Counted from the first letter of the stretch, positions 22,818 to 36,233 are shown. The stretch is DNA of 64,000 bases from Halocaridina rubra (GCA_037179515.1 JAXCGZ010020818.1:110001-174000); one strand, 5' to 3'. A program made the numbers and translations. Notes: generated by a model from the sequence alone, not told the origin.

Positions 22818-23884
22818 GTATGACTTCTGTCATGCTGAAGCCAGCCCGCCATGCTGAAGCCAGAATCTGAAACTTGTAACAGCTCTTGAGGAGTAAGGGT
22901 TAGTCGAGGCCACGGATATTCTATTACATGCCCTCACTTTTATTGAGTTTTTGTGCCGCCCATGTGTCCCCTTGGGACCACCAAGAGTTGTGGCTAGGCA
23001 CCTGGAACTAACCGCAGGCGCCATGCACCCCCCCCAAGAGGCCTACAGGATAAGGGACCCTCGGTCCTCGAAAACACCGCAAGTCGTGAAGAGAAACATG
23101 TGAGGCTAGGGTGAAATAGAATACTCTCCCCACTTGTGTTCTGCGGTGCGGCCGGTGTTTGTAAAGGGCGTCAAGGAGATATGTGACCGGACCCCTGAGG
23201 CTTGGCATCCGACATGGAGTACCTGAGGGTGGGAAAGGCCGAGAGTTAGCCCTTTCCTAAACCGCACGAAACATGAACTTGTGTTTCGTACGCAGGAACA
23301 CTGCCCAGGAGAAATGCCCAATAACTCCTCCCCGGAAGTAGGTGGGATTCCACTTTGAACCTGGCGCTGATTTGCTGGACTAGATCTGACTGATTTCATT
23401 GGAGAATTGGATGTTAAGCCACGCCCTGCCCCTGGGGGTATTTAAAGAGCCACCCAGGGCAGAGACAGTTAGTTAGATATTGCCAGGGGCACGAATAGAT
23501 CATAGACTGTGATAGTCATAGGGTGGGGGCCATTGGGCCATTGGGCCATTGGGCCATTTGAGGCATAGGGGCATTGAAGCGTCGGATGTGTTGTACTCTA
23601 GAATAAATATAAGTAAAGGAACTACTGCTTGTCCATTCTTACCTTGTACCCATCAGGTACCAATATTTATAAACCACGCTACCATAATTAAAGTAACTAT
23701 AAACGTAGGAGGAAAAGCCCTACGGCAGTGGTGTCATTAGAAGGGGATAATCATAAAAGCCATACGTCAGTGGCGGCATACTGTGGAAGAGCTATAACCC
23801 CCACGTCAGTGATGACAAGCGGCGAGATAACCCAGTCATCTTATAAAGTGTGAGTTCAAGTGGAAGTCTAAAACTCATACGTCA
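22814..23884 (+). repeat. left LTR
   Basis: Begins TGTCGTATGAC and ends CATACGTCA. A TATA-like TATTTAAAG lies near 23439 and an AATAAA near 23602, in the order expected for U3-R-U5. It contains about three and a half copies of GGGCCATT (near 23530-23562). Near the 3' end there are three internal look-alikes of its own end/PBS junction (TACGGCAGTGGTG 23721, TACGTCAGTGGCG 23763, CACGTCAGTGATG 23802). Confidence 0.85.
23436..23446 (+). promoter_or_regulatory. TATA-like box in left LTR
   Basis: TATTTAAAG in a GC-rich context, about 160 bp before an AATAAA in the same LTR. The identical element is in the right LTR near 30235. Activity is inferred from position only. Confidence 0.45.
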
Positions 23885-23995
23885 GTGGTGGCAGTGCGGT
23901 ACGGATCTTCACGTGTGGCAAAAAAAAAAAAAAAAAAGAATACATACAAAGAGACTCATATCAGAAGAAACCAGTGCAAAGAAAAGAAAATAAGA

Positions 23996-24604
23996 ATGGC
24001 AAAAGCAGAAACCCAACATCTCCCAATTCAAGAAATGAGTGACGAGGCCAAACACCGGAGAATTCTCGAACTGGAGGAGCAAGTGCGGCGCCTACAAGCA
24101 CGCGCCGACGCCGCTCCGTCGAGAAGGAACTTGGCCGACGCCGACGCCTCAAACATCGACGAACAGCCTGCCGCTCCGAACCCCGTGGTGACACCGGGAA
24201 CGCAGCCGGCCAAGCCCCCACCCTGTGCCCTGGTTGTAAAGACGCCTCGAGTCAAGAATTCATTTTTATACCTCGACGGCGCAAATATAAAAGACCGCGA
24301 ATGTCTGTCCATAATTCCCGCGACCGACTTCCTGAAATACTTGGGTCTGCGGATGAGAAGTGACGAGTGGTCAAATAGAGAATGTTATAAAACGTTGAAG
24401 GAACTATTTCTGAGATATTTCTTAGTAAGCCGAAGTGTGACCGGAGCATTGAGTGAAAATGCCCATTACAAGAGGTATAAGTTGCCGGATCCGACCAAGA
24501 GGACGGCGATTCGACGATTTTACGCGAAGAGAAGAAGGAGAACCCTCTCCTTCCTTGCCTTCTGCCATGAAGCTCTCCAGGACAACCTCCTTAAAATAAG
24601 CTAA
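23996..24604 (+). CDS. LTR-element ORF, unrecognised; C-terminus possibly BEN-like
   Basis: A 202-residue ORF starts at an ATG (23996) 112 bp after the left LTR and ends at TAA 24602-24604; an in-frame extension upstream to 23885 runs through the putative primer site and a poly(A) run, so the later ATG is preferred. Composition is markedly more GC-rich than the surroundings. Residues about 15-40 form a short coiled coil (HRRILELEEQVRRLQARA), then comes a proline/alanine-rich linker. The C-terminal 100 residues (NRECYKTLKELFLRYFLV, SRSVTGALSE, LPDPTKRTAIRRFYAKRRRR) have the layout of a BEN domain (L..LF...L..S.TG....L....AI...), a DNA/chromatin-binding fold. No CCHC knuckle or protease motif is seen, so it may instead be an unusual Gag. 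The assignment is tentative. Confidence 0.55.
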   Translation: MAKAETQHLPIQEMSDEAKHRRILELEEQVRRLQARADAAPSRRNLADADASNIDEQPAAPNPVVTPGTQPAKPPPCALVVKTPRVKNSFLYLDGANIKDRECLSIIPATDFLKYLGLRMRSDEWSNRECYKTLKELFLRYFLVSRSVTGALSENAHYKRYKLPDPTKRTAIRRFYAKRRRRTLSFLAFCHEALQDNLLKIS

Positions 24605-27079
24605 GTACTTGTGATCTGTATCCAGTGAGTAATGGGACAATTAGTAAAAGAAATTGAGGTCGGTGGACGCCGCCATTTTGTCTTGTAGTTATGCTTTGAC
24701 TCAGCCAACCCGCTTATAAGGGGTGTGGCGCTTAATAAGTTGATAAAAGTAGAATTTCTGTACCCATTACTAACATGGATAATTTGTACTAATAGCTATA
24801 AGCAGTAATAAACTCCGTTTTTTGTTATAATTTGAGTAATGTAAAGAAATTTCGTTGGAAGTGCGTTCCATTTATTTGTATTAATGCTTAGATTGAATTT
24901 TAAGAACGCGAATGTATCGATTTTTAATTGACAAATTTAATGCACGTGAAATCACTATTACAGTCTATTAATTTCTAAAGCGTAACAATTATAGTGAGAA
25001 ATATACGTGCATCTGCTTTTGAGGAGTTTCATAGAACACGTGTGGTTTTCGAGAAAAGAATGCGGAAGTGACCATTCGATCTTCCAACCTCGTTATTGTG
25101 AATCTGTAGTAATTGTACTGAGCTTTGATATTTTAAAGTACGTGTAAAATCATTGTTATATTAATTTCTTAAAGCGTAAGAAATCGAGTGTTACGATTGC
25201 GCCTGTTTTTAAGCTTTTTTTCTTTTTTTGTTTGTTTTTATCCGCGGGAGTAATGTTTTAGCGAGGGAAGGACATAAACGACAGATCGTTCTTTTTGTGT
25301 TGGGATGAAGGGATTAACATTACGATACGTGTGTGGCATGTTTTTTTTTGAAGAATAAGAAATTTCGTGATATTAGTTAGAGATGAGTTTTTTGATTTCA
25401 CGCTATGCAGGCGAAAGTAAGAGTAAATTAGAGTAGTTTGTGCTGTCCTAGAATAGGGAAGGTTTTTCAGTGTCACCCAAACGTAGCTTCAAGGGAGTAG
25501 AGTGTTTGTTTGTTCGTTAGAATGGGACTTAGGTAGGACTGGTGAGGAGGTCTGTAACCGCACGGCTCAGCCGAGATTTCACCTTTAATCTCCTTCAGAG
25601 AGATAAGGGAAAGGGAAACCAACGCGTTGTAAATAAAAGGGAATTTTACAGAAAGGAGATGATTGACTTGAAAGTGATATGCGAGTGAGTATGAATGACT
25701 GGGGGTATAATGGGAGGGTTGCTCTAGGGGGTGAAATCGCGGAAAGCACCGTTAGGAAGCATGATTGGGGAGTCTGCGAGGGTCGTTCCCCTGCTCCGCC
25801 AGGTCCTTCTGCATGCCATATCAGAGTGTATTTATGGGAGGTGATGCGCTGTTGCAATATCTAGTGAGAGATATGGATGAGAAGGTAATTCTCCACCTGC
25901 CCAGATATGGTTGAAATGCCGAGTTTGTGTTATTTTGTTTTGTCCCCTACTCCGCCGTTGAGATTATTATTCGATTTCCGAGAGATTCCAAGATAGATGT
26001 TACGTGATAAAGGACGTGAATCTATGAATGATTCTTTATTTTCTTTGCTAGCTGCAGTATATACATTATTTGTCTGAAGAGATATGTTAGATTGATAAAG
26101 TAAAACCTTGCGAGTTTTAGCCATGATAATGTTTTATCAAAATTATTTCGGCTTGGTCATAAAGAAAGAGTGAGAGCTGACACGAAATGACAACAAGAAT
26201 GTTACACAGCTGTATCCCGTATTTGAGAGAGCAGATATAAGTCAAATTCGAGATAGTAAAAGAAGATATATATTTTATGTTTGAATTGTTTATGTACAAC
26301 TCCGTACGAGATTTTGAAGTTTAAGCAAAATGCATTCTTTACTGTTGATAATGAGATATACTTTTGTTTTTATTATTGCATACACAGAGATAGACTTTTT
26401 ATATTCTTAGATACCCGTTTTTGTTATAGTTCTTTTTGTATTGAAGAAATCTTTAAAATCTTACTTAAAGGATTCTGAAAAGATTATCCAGAGATAACCA
26501 TGGTTAATCCCTAGCATTTTCATGAATTTTAGATTACAATCGGGCTAATTAAAGATAATTGAGATTATTAGAGATTATTTGCTGAGTTTTAAAGTTAAAA
26601 TTAATGACACTTAAGTCCTTTTTAAGAAGTTGTTACGAAAAGGATATTTGTACTTTTGTTGATAGTAGTAGGGATAGTGTCACATATGATTTTAATCAGA
26701 GTGGGTGCGCTTCGACTTAACCCTCTGATTTATAGCATGAAAAGAGAGAGATTGTCATTATAGACAAGGATGTGTATGCCGTTACAGTAAAGTCCTTATC
26801 AAGATTAAACAGAGAGGAATGGATTTATGCTTCGACAGTTTTGCAGTTGTACACTAAGTTCTTTTTGCTTTCGTTTTTTTTAATCAGGAATGAGAATAGC
26901 CGCTGACAATAAACATAAGACTCTATCGATAGTCATTGCTAACGTTGTTCACGTTCATTTGTTTATTTATTATTATTAGGGATACTCTGCGACACTTTTT
27001 TATTTTCAGTAGAAGTAAAAGACAGAGGCCCAGCTCAGCTGACTTGTGAGTGAAAAAACCGCAGCGTATTTCAAGGTCA

Positions 27080-27133
<54 letters not shown>

Positions 27134-29610
27134 CCTTTCACTCGACTCTGAAACGGACAGAGGCCTCTCCTGCTGCTAACAGAACGTTGCCGTCTTTGAT
27201 TTTTCCTTTTTGTTTTTATTCCAGCGAAGCTAGGCGATAATTATGCTTACATCTTATTTCAGTTGATAGATTATTGCATGCTGTTATTGCATAAATACTG
27301 ATAAGATATCGGTAGTACCGCCATTTGCCTAAAATATTTTTGCCACATGTCGCAACTGTTTAGAGAATAGATAGAACTCCCATTGACAAATTGTGGAGCC
27401 AGCAAGTTGCCACTTATGCTATATATATATACATTGATTACGACAGCAGGAATTTGAATATTAAAGGAGACTGTGTTAGAATAAGCATCACTATGAAAAA
27501 ATAAGTATAGAACTCTGTTCTTACTTCTGAATGCCAGTCTCCATTGTATATATATTGATATTTTTGATTTAGTATATTTATTTTTATTGTTTATTATTCT
27601 TATTTTTAGATCATGATTATTAGTAATGTTATTGTGTTGACTGATATCGTTGCTATCTCTCAATGGCCTGTTGCTAAGTATTATTTTTGAAATAAAATCA
27701 GCAGTAACTTGATGATTTGTATCTTTTAACTGAATTCATACTTGATGTTACTGTAGCCACCGCTAATAAGAATGTTTCTTTAGTGGCTTTTCTCAGCATT
27801 TAATGATTATTCTTTTTGACATTTATAGTAGAGTAATGCTATGTAGCAGTTGCTAAGTCCTAAGTATCTTGGAATAATAATCTAGTTGTGTAGACACATA
27901 CCTTCCATCACCACCCTATTCCTAGGCAGCCCCGACCTGCAAGTTCTAAAAGTCTTTAGATTTTGTCCGTCAGACAAGTCCCTAATGCCCATTGAATAGA
28001 GATTGCAATCACTTGCAGTTGCAGGGGAGGCAAAGTATAGCCTCGATTACCAATGTAAGGCCAATGTTGGTACCCTGAAGTCATAGGGAACCTTCCTTGT
28101 ACTGTAGTAGTGACATAGGTTCAAACTTTCATCCCGCATTCTACTTCGAAGGTACGTGTGAGAGGACCGTACAGAACTAGTAACGCTGTGACGCTGCAGG
28201 TCTCCTGCGTGGGAGGTCTTAGTCAAGATCGGTCGAGGGCAGGACGAGAAAGCCGGGCTGGAAGGATTCGCGAGAGGTGGGGCCCCTTCCTGGTCCTTTT
28301 TGCTCTGCCTAACCAAGAAACAGGGTTATGGCAACAAACCTGGGCCTGCAGCGAGGACGGGCGGGGGATCGGAAAGCGTAAGAGTCCCCGTGAGAGACCG
28401 GGGAATCGCACCTAGCAAGAATTCATGAGCAAGGGACAGAGAAAGTAAAAGTCGTCCTAAGACAGGGAGGACAGTCCTAAAAGAATAAAAATTTTAAACT
28501 ACTTTAAAACACCCAGGTAATCTTGATGAAATCCCAGAAACAAGGAGATCCCCCTACGAGTCATAACGGTAGTAAAAAGAGAGGAAAAGAAACGCAGAAG
28601 TATTTTAAAATATTTTAAATAATACCTTTAAAAGCCACGTAAATGAGAAAGAAAAATGATCCCTATACATGTCCGAACTTTAGTGAAAAGAGAAAGAAGG
28701 GTATTTTAAAAAGAAAAAAAAAAGGGGGGAGACAAAATATTTTTATTTTTGTTTATTTTTTTGTTTTGCTAGCTTTAAGAAAATTTTAAGCGCAAACTCA
28801 GAGTCTCCCTTAAATATAGTGTTGAGTAAGTGCCATTGATAAAGTGTATGAGGTGAACTAAGACTAATAAGTTATTTTCTGCTTAAATAATATTAGTGTT
28901 TTGTTTTAGCATTCTTATTATTTGAATTATGATTTAATCCTTAGATTCATTGAGTTTTTATGTTAAATGGTCTCTGAATAGTAATTGCATATAAAAAAAC
29001 CGATAAATATTTTGACTTTACACACAGTCAACACATGCTTTGTTCCAGGAGTAGTTTTTAAGGCTTAATTTTAAGACAAATCAATGCCCCTAATAATGAT
29101 AGGAATAGAACTTATGACGGTAGGGTCTCTTATAGAAATTACTGTTGATGTTATAGTCTATTGCATTTTACCTGTTCATACATGCTAATACTCTACTTAA
29201 TTGTTTGCTAATGTTCTAAATGAGTCATGATCTTACTGTACTTAACTCAATTTTGCCTTTTAAAACGAGAGAAGTAGATAAATTAATGTTTTGATTTAAA
29301 CTGACTTGTTGATCTTAATTAATGTTTAATATTAGTTTCACACTGGAATTATGTTGTTTAAATATAAGGATATGTTTGTATTTCAGATTTCCAACAAGGA
29401 CCTAGACCCTGCATGCTCTAGTTGTCTGTAAAGGTACTCTCTATATGTATGTTTGTGTAATTTGTATAGGAATTCTTAGAAAATAGCTTAAATAATTCGG
29501 CCCCATTTCTATTGTAAACTAATGTTAGCTAGGATATGTCCAAGAGCTCCCGGAAAACTAGTCCATGCTTCGACTGAAATAAGAGATATTTCAGTTTTGG
29601 TTGGGAGGGA
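24605..29610 (+). other. 5-kb non-coding interior of LTR element
   Basis: Mostly AT-rich, with stops in all frames and no RT, integrase or protease motif found on either strand. It includes a (TC)n run (about 27083-27130) and a GC-rich patch near 28150-28420. The purine-rich GGTTGGGAGGGA at its end (29599-29610) is the likely polypurine tract. The region may be captured host sequence or a conserved structural RNA of a large non-autonomous (LARD-type) element. Confidence 0.6.
27083..27130. repeat. (TC)n microsatellite
   Basis: About 48 bp of TC dinucleotides inside the LTR element's interior. Confidence 0.9.
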
Positions 29611-30680
29611 TGTCGTATGACTTCTGTCATGCTGAAGCCAGCCCGCCATGCTGAAGCCAGAATCTGAAACTTGTAACAGCTCTTGAGGAGTAAGGGTTAG
29701 TCGAGGCCACGGATATTCTATTACATGCCCTCACTTTTATTGAGTTTTTGTGCCGCCCATGCGTCCCCTTGGGACCACCAAGAGTTGTGGCTAGGCACCT
29801 GGAACTAACCGCAGGCGCCATGCACCCCCCCCAAGAGGCCTACAGGATAAGGGACCCTCGGTCCTCGAAAACACCGCAAGTCGTGAAGAGAAACATGTGA
29901 GGCTAGGGTGAAATAGAATACTCTCCCCACTTGTGTTCTGCGGTGCGGCCGGTGTTTGTAAAGGGCGTCAAGGAGATATGTGACCGGACCCCTGAGGCTT
30001 GGCATCCGACATGGAGTACCTGAGGGTGGGAAAGGCCGAGAGTTAGCCCTTTCCTAAACCGCACGAAACATGAACTTGTGTTTCGTACGCAGGAACCTGC
30101 CCAGGAGAAATGCCCAATAACTCCTCCCCGGAAGTAGGTGGGATTCCACTTTGAACCTGGCGCTGATTTGCTGGACTAGATCTGACTGATTTCATTGGAG
30201 AATTGGATGTTAAGCCACGCCCTGCCCCTGGGGGTATTTAAAGAGCCACCCAGGGCAGAGACGTTTAGTTAGATATTGCCAGGGGCACGAATAGATCATA
30301 GACTGTGATAGTCATAGGGTGGGGGCCATTGGGCCATTGGGCCATTGGGCCATTTGAGGCATAGGGGCATTGAAGCGTCGGATGTGTTGTACTCTAGAAT
30401 AAATATAAGTAAAGGAACTACTGCTTGTCCATTCTTACCTTGTACCCATCAGGTACCAATATTTATAAACCACGCTACCATAATTAAAGTAACTATAAAC
30501 GTAGGAGGAAAAGCCCTACGGCAGTGGTGTCATTAGAAGGGGATAATCATAAAAGCCATACGTCAGTGGCGGCATACTGTGGAAGAGCTATAACCCCCAC
30601 GTCAGTGATGACAAGCGGCGAGATAACCCAGTCATCTTATAAAGTGTGAGTTCAAGTGGAAGTCTAAAACTCATACGTCA
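29611..30680 (+). repeat. right LTR
   Basis: Matches the left LTR over its whole length. Differences seen by eye are one single-base deletion near 30096, two adjacent changes near 30264 and one C/T difference near 29761. It is preceded by a purine tract ending GA and followed by GTGA and a new LTR start. Confidence 0.85.
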
Positions 30681-31579
<899 letters not shown>

Positions 31580-31584
<5 letters not shown>

Positions 31585-33207
31585 TACCTAATTGTGATTA
31601 CCTAATTGTGTTTACGGGAAAGAGCCCAAAGCTCGTATCTTCCCGTCTCCTGATCGGTTCCATTTTATACTTAGTGATACTTATCATACCTGTCCTTAAA
31701 ACTATGGATTGAGATAGCATTAACTACCTCCTCGCTTAGCCAATTCCAATTATCAACTACTCTTACACTGAAAAAGTATTTCCTTACATCCTGCAAAGAA
31801 GTTTTCTTACCAAGCTTCAAACTATGACCTCTAGTTCTAGAGCCAGCCATATCAAAATATCGATCCCTATCCACTCTATCATAACCATGAAGGAATTTAA
31901 AGACTGTCACCATATCCCCCCTCACTCTTCTAGCTTCGAGTGATGGTAAGTCTAATTCCCTCAGCCTCTCATCATAACTGAGATTGCGTATTTCTGGCAC
32001 CAGTTTCGTGGCATGTCTTTGAACTTTTTCAAGCTTAGCTATGTGCTTTTTCAAGTGCGGATTCCAAAAGGGGGCTGCATATTCGAGTTTTGGCCTCACA
32101 TAGGTTACATAAATATTTCTGAACATTTCCTTGTCCATGTGCCTGAAGGCTACCCTTACATTTGATAAAAATGCATATGCTGCCCTTACTATGCCATTTA
32201 TATATATTTCTGGAGACAAATCTGCAAGTATGTTTACTCCTAGATCTCTCTCATTTTCTGTCTCTTGAAGTTGTACTCCAGCCACCGAGTAGTCAAGCTT
32301 GGGCCTTCTTGCACTTGTACCCATTCTCATTACCTACCATTTTGAAGTATTGAATTTCATTAGCCACTTTTCTGACCACTCATGCAGATTATTTCTGAAC
32401 ACTTCCTTGTCCATGTGCCTGAAGGCTACCCTTACATTTGATAAGAATGCATATGCTGCCCTTACTATGCCATTTATATATATTTCTGTAGACAAATCTG
32501 CAAGTATGTTTACTCCTAGATCTCTCTCATTTTCTGTCTCTTGAAGTTGTACTCCAGCCACCGAGTAGTCAAGCTTGGGCCTTCTTGCACTTGTACCCAT
32601 TCTCATTACCTTACATTTTGAAGTATTGAATTTCATTAGCCATTTTTCTGACCACTCATGCAGATTATTTAGATCCTCCTGAAGTTCTCTACCATTCTTC
32701 TCGTTTCCTACTTTCTTCACAATCTTTGCATCATCTGCAAACATATTCATGAATGAATTTACAGACTCTGGTAGGTCATTTACATATACAAGGAACAAAA
32801 GTGGCCCTAAAACTGAACCCTGTGGTACTCCACTACTAACTCTTCTCCATTCAGACACTGAGTGTCTTACTCTAACCCTCTGTTCCCTTCCTTCTAAGTA
32901 AGTTTTTATCCATTCTAAAACATTTCAACCTATTCTAGCCATTGCATAACAATCTTAATGAGGCCCCATCCCCTGATCTTCTGTCATTATCTTCTTTATC
33001 TCCCCTTTGTCTGGAAGAACTCTGTAATGAAAATTTTTCTTCTCTTCTTCATTTCTTTCATCAGTTAACCTTCTTGCCTCTTGCAACAAGTTTTTGATCT
33101 TTCCCATCTCTTCCTGTGTTCTGTATCGTCTAATGAACACTTCTTTGAATTCTTGAAGGTCTATTAGACTTTTTTTTCTCAACAATATTTCCCTACATGT
33201 TTCCCCT
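31580..33207 (-). mobile_element. CR1-like LINE copy F, scrambled
   Basis: On the minus strand it starts inside ORF1 (GETCREILLRKKSL), continues to the ORF1 end (MGPH), then jumps at about 32946 straight into the middle of the RT (ARIG). The whole endonuclease and first half of the RT are missing. Further on, the segment from the RT end through the HINGIVRAAYAFL text is present twice: first at 32858-32395, then again at 32394 onward after a join in NNLHEWSEKW text. It ends in the normal C-terminus and tail. No intact protein is possible. Confidence 0.85.
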
Positions 33208-33453
33208 GTGATTACCTAATTGTGATTACCTAATTGCGTTTACGGGAAAGAACCTAAAGCTCGTATCTTCCCGTCTCCTCATCGGTTCCATTTTATACTT
33301 AGTGATACTTGTCATACCTGTCCTTAAAACTATGGATTGAGATAGCATTAACTACCTCCTCGCTTAGCGAATTCCAATTATCAACTACTCTTACACTGAA
33401 AAAGTATTTCCTTACATCCTGCAAAGAAGTTTTCTTACGAAGCTTCAAACTGT
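33208..33453 (-). mobile_element. CR1-like LINE copy G, 240-bp 3' fragment
   Basis: Only the 3' UTR and the last about 50 codons (SLQDVRKYFFSVRVV to the end). Its 5' cut joins the tail of copy H. Confidence 0.85.
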
Positions 33454-36223
33454 GTGATTACCTAATTGTGATTACCTAATTGTGTTTACGGGAAAGAGCC
33501 AAAAGCTCGTATCTTCCCGTCTCCTGATCGGTTCCATTTTATACTTAGTGATACTTATCATACCTGTCCTTAAAACTATGGATTGAGATAGCATTAACTA
33601 CCTCCTCGCTTAGCCAATTCCAATTATCAACTACTCTTACACTGAAAAAGTATTTCCTTACATCCTGCGAAGAAGTTTTCTTACGAAGCTTCAAACTATG
33701 ACCTCTAGTTCTAGAGCCAGCCATATCAAAATATCGATCTCTATCCACTCTATCATAACCATGAAGAAATTTAAAGACTGTAACCATATCCCCCCTCACT
33801 TTTCTAGCTTCGAGTGATGGTAAGTCTAATTCCCTCAGCCTCTCATCATAACTGAGATTGCGTATTTCTGGCACCAGTTTTGTGGCATGTCTTTGAACTT
33901 TTTCAAGCTTAGCTATGTGCTTTTTCAAGTGCGGATTCCAAAAGGGGGCTGCATATTCGAGTTTTGGCCTCACATAGGTTACATAAATATTTCTGAACAT
34001 TTCCTTGTCCATGTGCCTGAAGGCTACCCTTACATTTGATAAGAATGCATATGCTACCCTTACTATGCCATTTATATGTATTTCTGGAGACAAATCTGCA
34101 AGTATGTTTACTCCTAGATCTCTCTCATTTTCTGTCTCTTGAAGTTGTACTCCAGCCACCGAGTAGTCAAGCTTGGGCCTTCTTGCACTTGTACCCATTC
34201 TCATTACCTTACATTTTGAAGTATTGAATTTCATTAGCCACTTTTCTGACCACTCATGCAGATTATTTAGATCCTCCTGAAGTTCTCTACCAATGTTCTC
34301 GTTTTTTACTTTCTTCACAATCTTTGCATCATCTGCAAACATATTCATGAATGAATTTACAGACTCTGGTAGGTCATTTACATATACAAGGAACAAAAGT
34401 GGCCCTAAAACTGAACCCTGTGGAACTCCACTACTAACTCTTCTCTATTCAGACACTGAGTGTCTTACTCTAACCCTCTGTTCTCTTCCTTCTAAGTAAG
34501 TTTTTATCCATTCCAAAACATTTCCACCTATTCTAGCCATTGATTGCAGCTTCCTAATAAGTCTCCCATGTGGAACAGTGTCAAACGCTTTCTGGAAGTC
34601 TAGGAATATGCAATCTGCCCAACCCTCTCTTTCCTGTAAGATTTGGCTTACCTCATCATAAAATTCTAATAAGTTTGTTACTGTTGATCTACCTTCTCTG
34701 AAGCCATGTTGCCTCACTGACAAAAAGTTGAAGGATTCCAAGTGATGAGAGATATGTTTCCTTAGTAGTTTCTCCACAACTTTGCAAACTATGCTGGTCA
34801 AGGAAACTGGTCTATAGTTCAGAGCCGTATCCCTCCTTCCCTTTTTGAAGATAGGTATCACATTTGCTTGTTTCCAGCATCTTGGAATCTCCCCTGACTC
34901 CAGTGACTCCTTAAATATGATACTTAGTGCCACTGATATTGTGTTTGTGCATTTTTAAAGCACATGAGGGGATATGTCATCGGGACCTGTAGCTTTATGA
35001 ACATCTAAATCCATCAGCGCTTTGCATACCTCTGTGGCTGTAAGGTTGATGTTCTTTAATACCGGCCCTTGAGCTTCTATCACTGCAATCTGAGGGGGTG
35101 GGGTATTTTCTACTGTAAATACTGACTGAAACTCCTTCTTGAATTCTTTGCAGATCTCTTCATCCGTCTCAGTGATGCTTCCATCCGCTCTCTTTAGCCT
35201 TAAAACCTGTTCTTTTACCTTCAGTTTTCCTCTGATAAAGCTGTGGAAAAGCTTGGGATTTTCTTTAGCCTTCCTGGTGATGTCCCTCTCATAGTCTCTC
35301 TCTGCCTCTCTCCTTTTACTTAGGTAGTCATTTCTTGCTCTTTTGTAGGTTTGCCAGGCATTTATGTTTTTTCTCCTCCTATACCTTTTCCAGCATTTGT
35401 CTCTCCACTCCTTAGCTCTTTTACACCCATTATCGAACCATTTCTCTCTGGCATGAATTACACCTACTTTGGTGACAGGTATGCAGCAATCTACTATCTT
35501 CCCATATTTCTCACAAAAGATGTCATACATTTCTTGTACAGATTTGTTGTAAAATAAGGTTCTCCAGTCAAGAACTGCAAAAAGCTCATTCATTTTGATG
35601 TAATCTCCTTTCAGATAGTTCCTCCTCATGTCCTCAGTGCCTCTACTCTCAGGAAGAATATCTTCAATGATATACTCCATCAACAACACACAGTGGTCAC
35701 TCTTTCCAACTGGTGGTTCATGCTCAATTTTTTCAATATCCAACACATTTTCTGTGAACACTAGATTAAGTAGTGATGGCTCATCCCCACCCCTGGCCCT
35801 TGTTGGTTCCATTACATGTTGGTGTAGGAAATTCCATTGTACGCAGTCTAGGAATCTTGCCCCGAATGAGTCCTCACCACTGTGTGGGTCAAGATTTATC
35901 CAATCTATCTTTTCATGACTAAAGTCTCCCATAATAAAAATCCTACATTTTTTTTTTACCGTTGCCATGTTAACAACTGAGTTTATGACTTCAATAGTAC
36001 CTATATGACTTTCCTCATAAACTTCAAGCCTATTTTGGTTCCTTGGTGGGTTGTATACAACAGTTATTATAATGCTCTCTGACGCAGTATTTATGCGAGC
36101 AACAAGAAATTCCTTGAACTCACTTTCTATAGCCAAGTTTATTTCTTCGACTTGAATCCTTTCACTTATGAGCAGTGCTATCCCTCCACCAGTCCTCTCA
36201 GATCTTTCAGCCCTTAGTATTCT
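33454..36223 (-). mobile_element. CR1-like LINE copy H, best-preserved ORF2
   Basis: Runs from within the endonuclease to the tail. One reading frame is kept from 36136 to 33545, interrupted only by two nonsense codons: AAA to TAA in VLKKC (34955-34957) and TGG to TAG in VSEWRRV (34445-34447). The second is the same change that marks units 1-3. The endonuclease shows GDFSHEKIDW and GKSDHCVLL (catalytic His kept). The RT has [17 protein letters not shown] (normal stretch before it) and FADDAKIV. The 5' end is cut at LRAERSE and joins a (TG)n run. Confidence 0.9.
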
Positions 36224-36233
36224 GTGTGTGTGT

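Noticed and set aside
28047..28415. Overlapping ORFs of 85-89 codons on both strands in the LTR-element interior
   Set aside because: No recognisable motif; open frames are expected by chance in this GC-rich patch.
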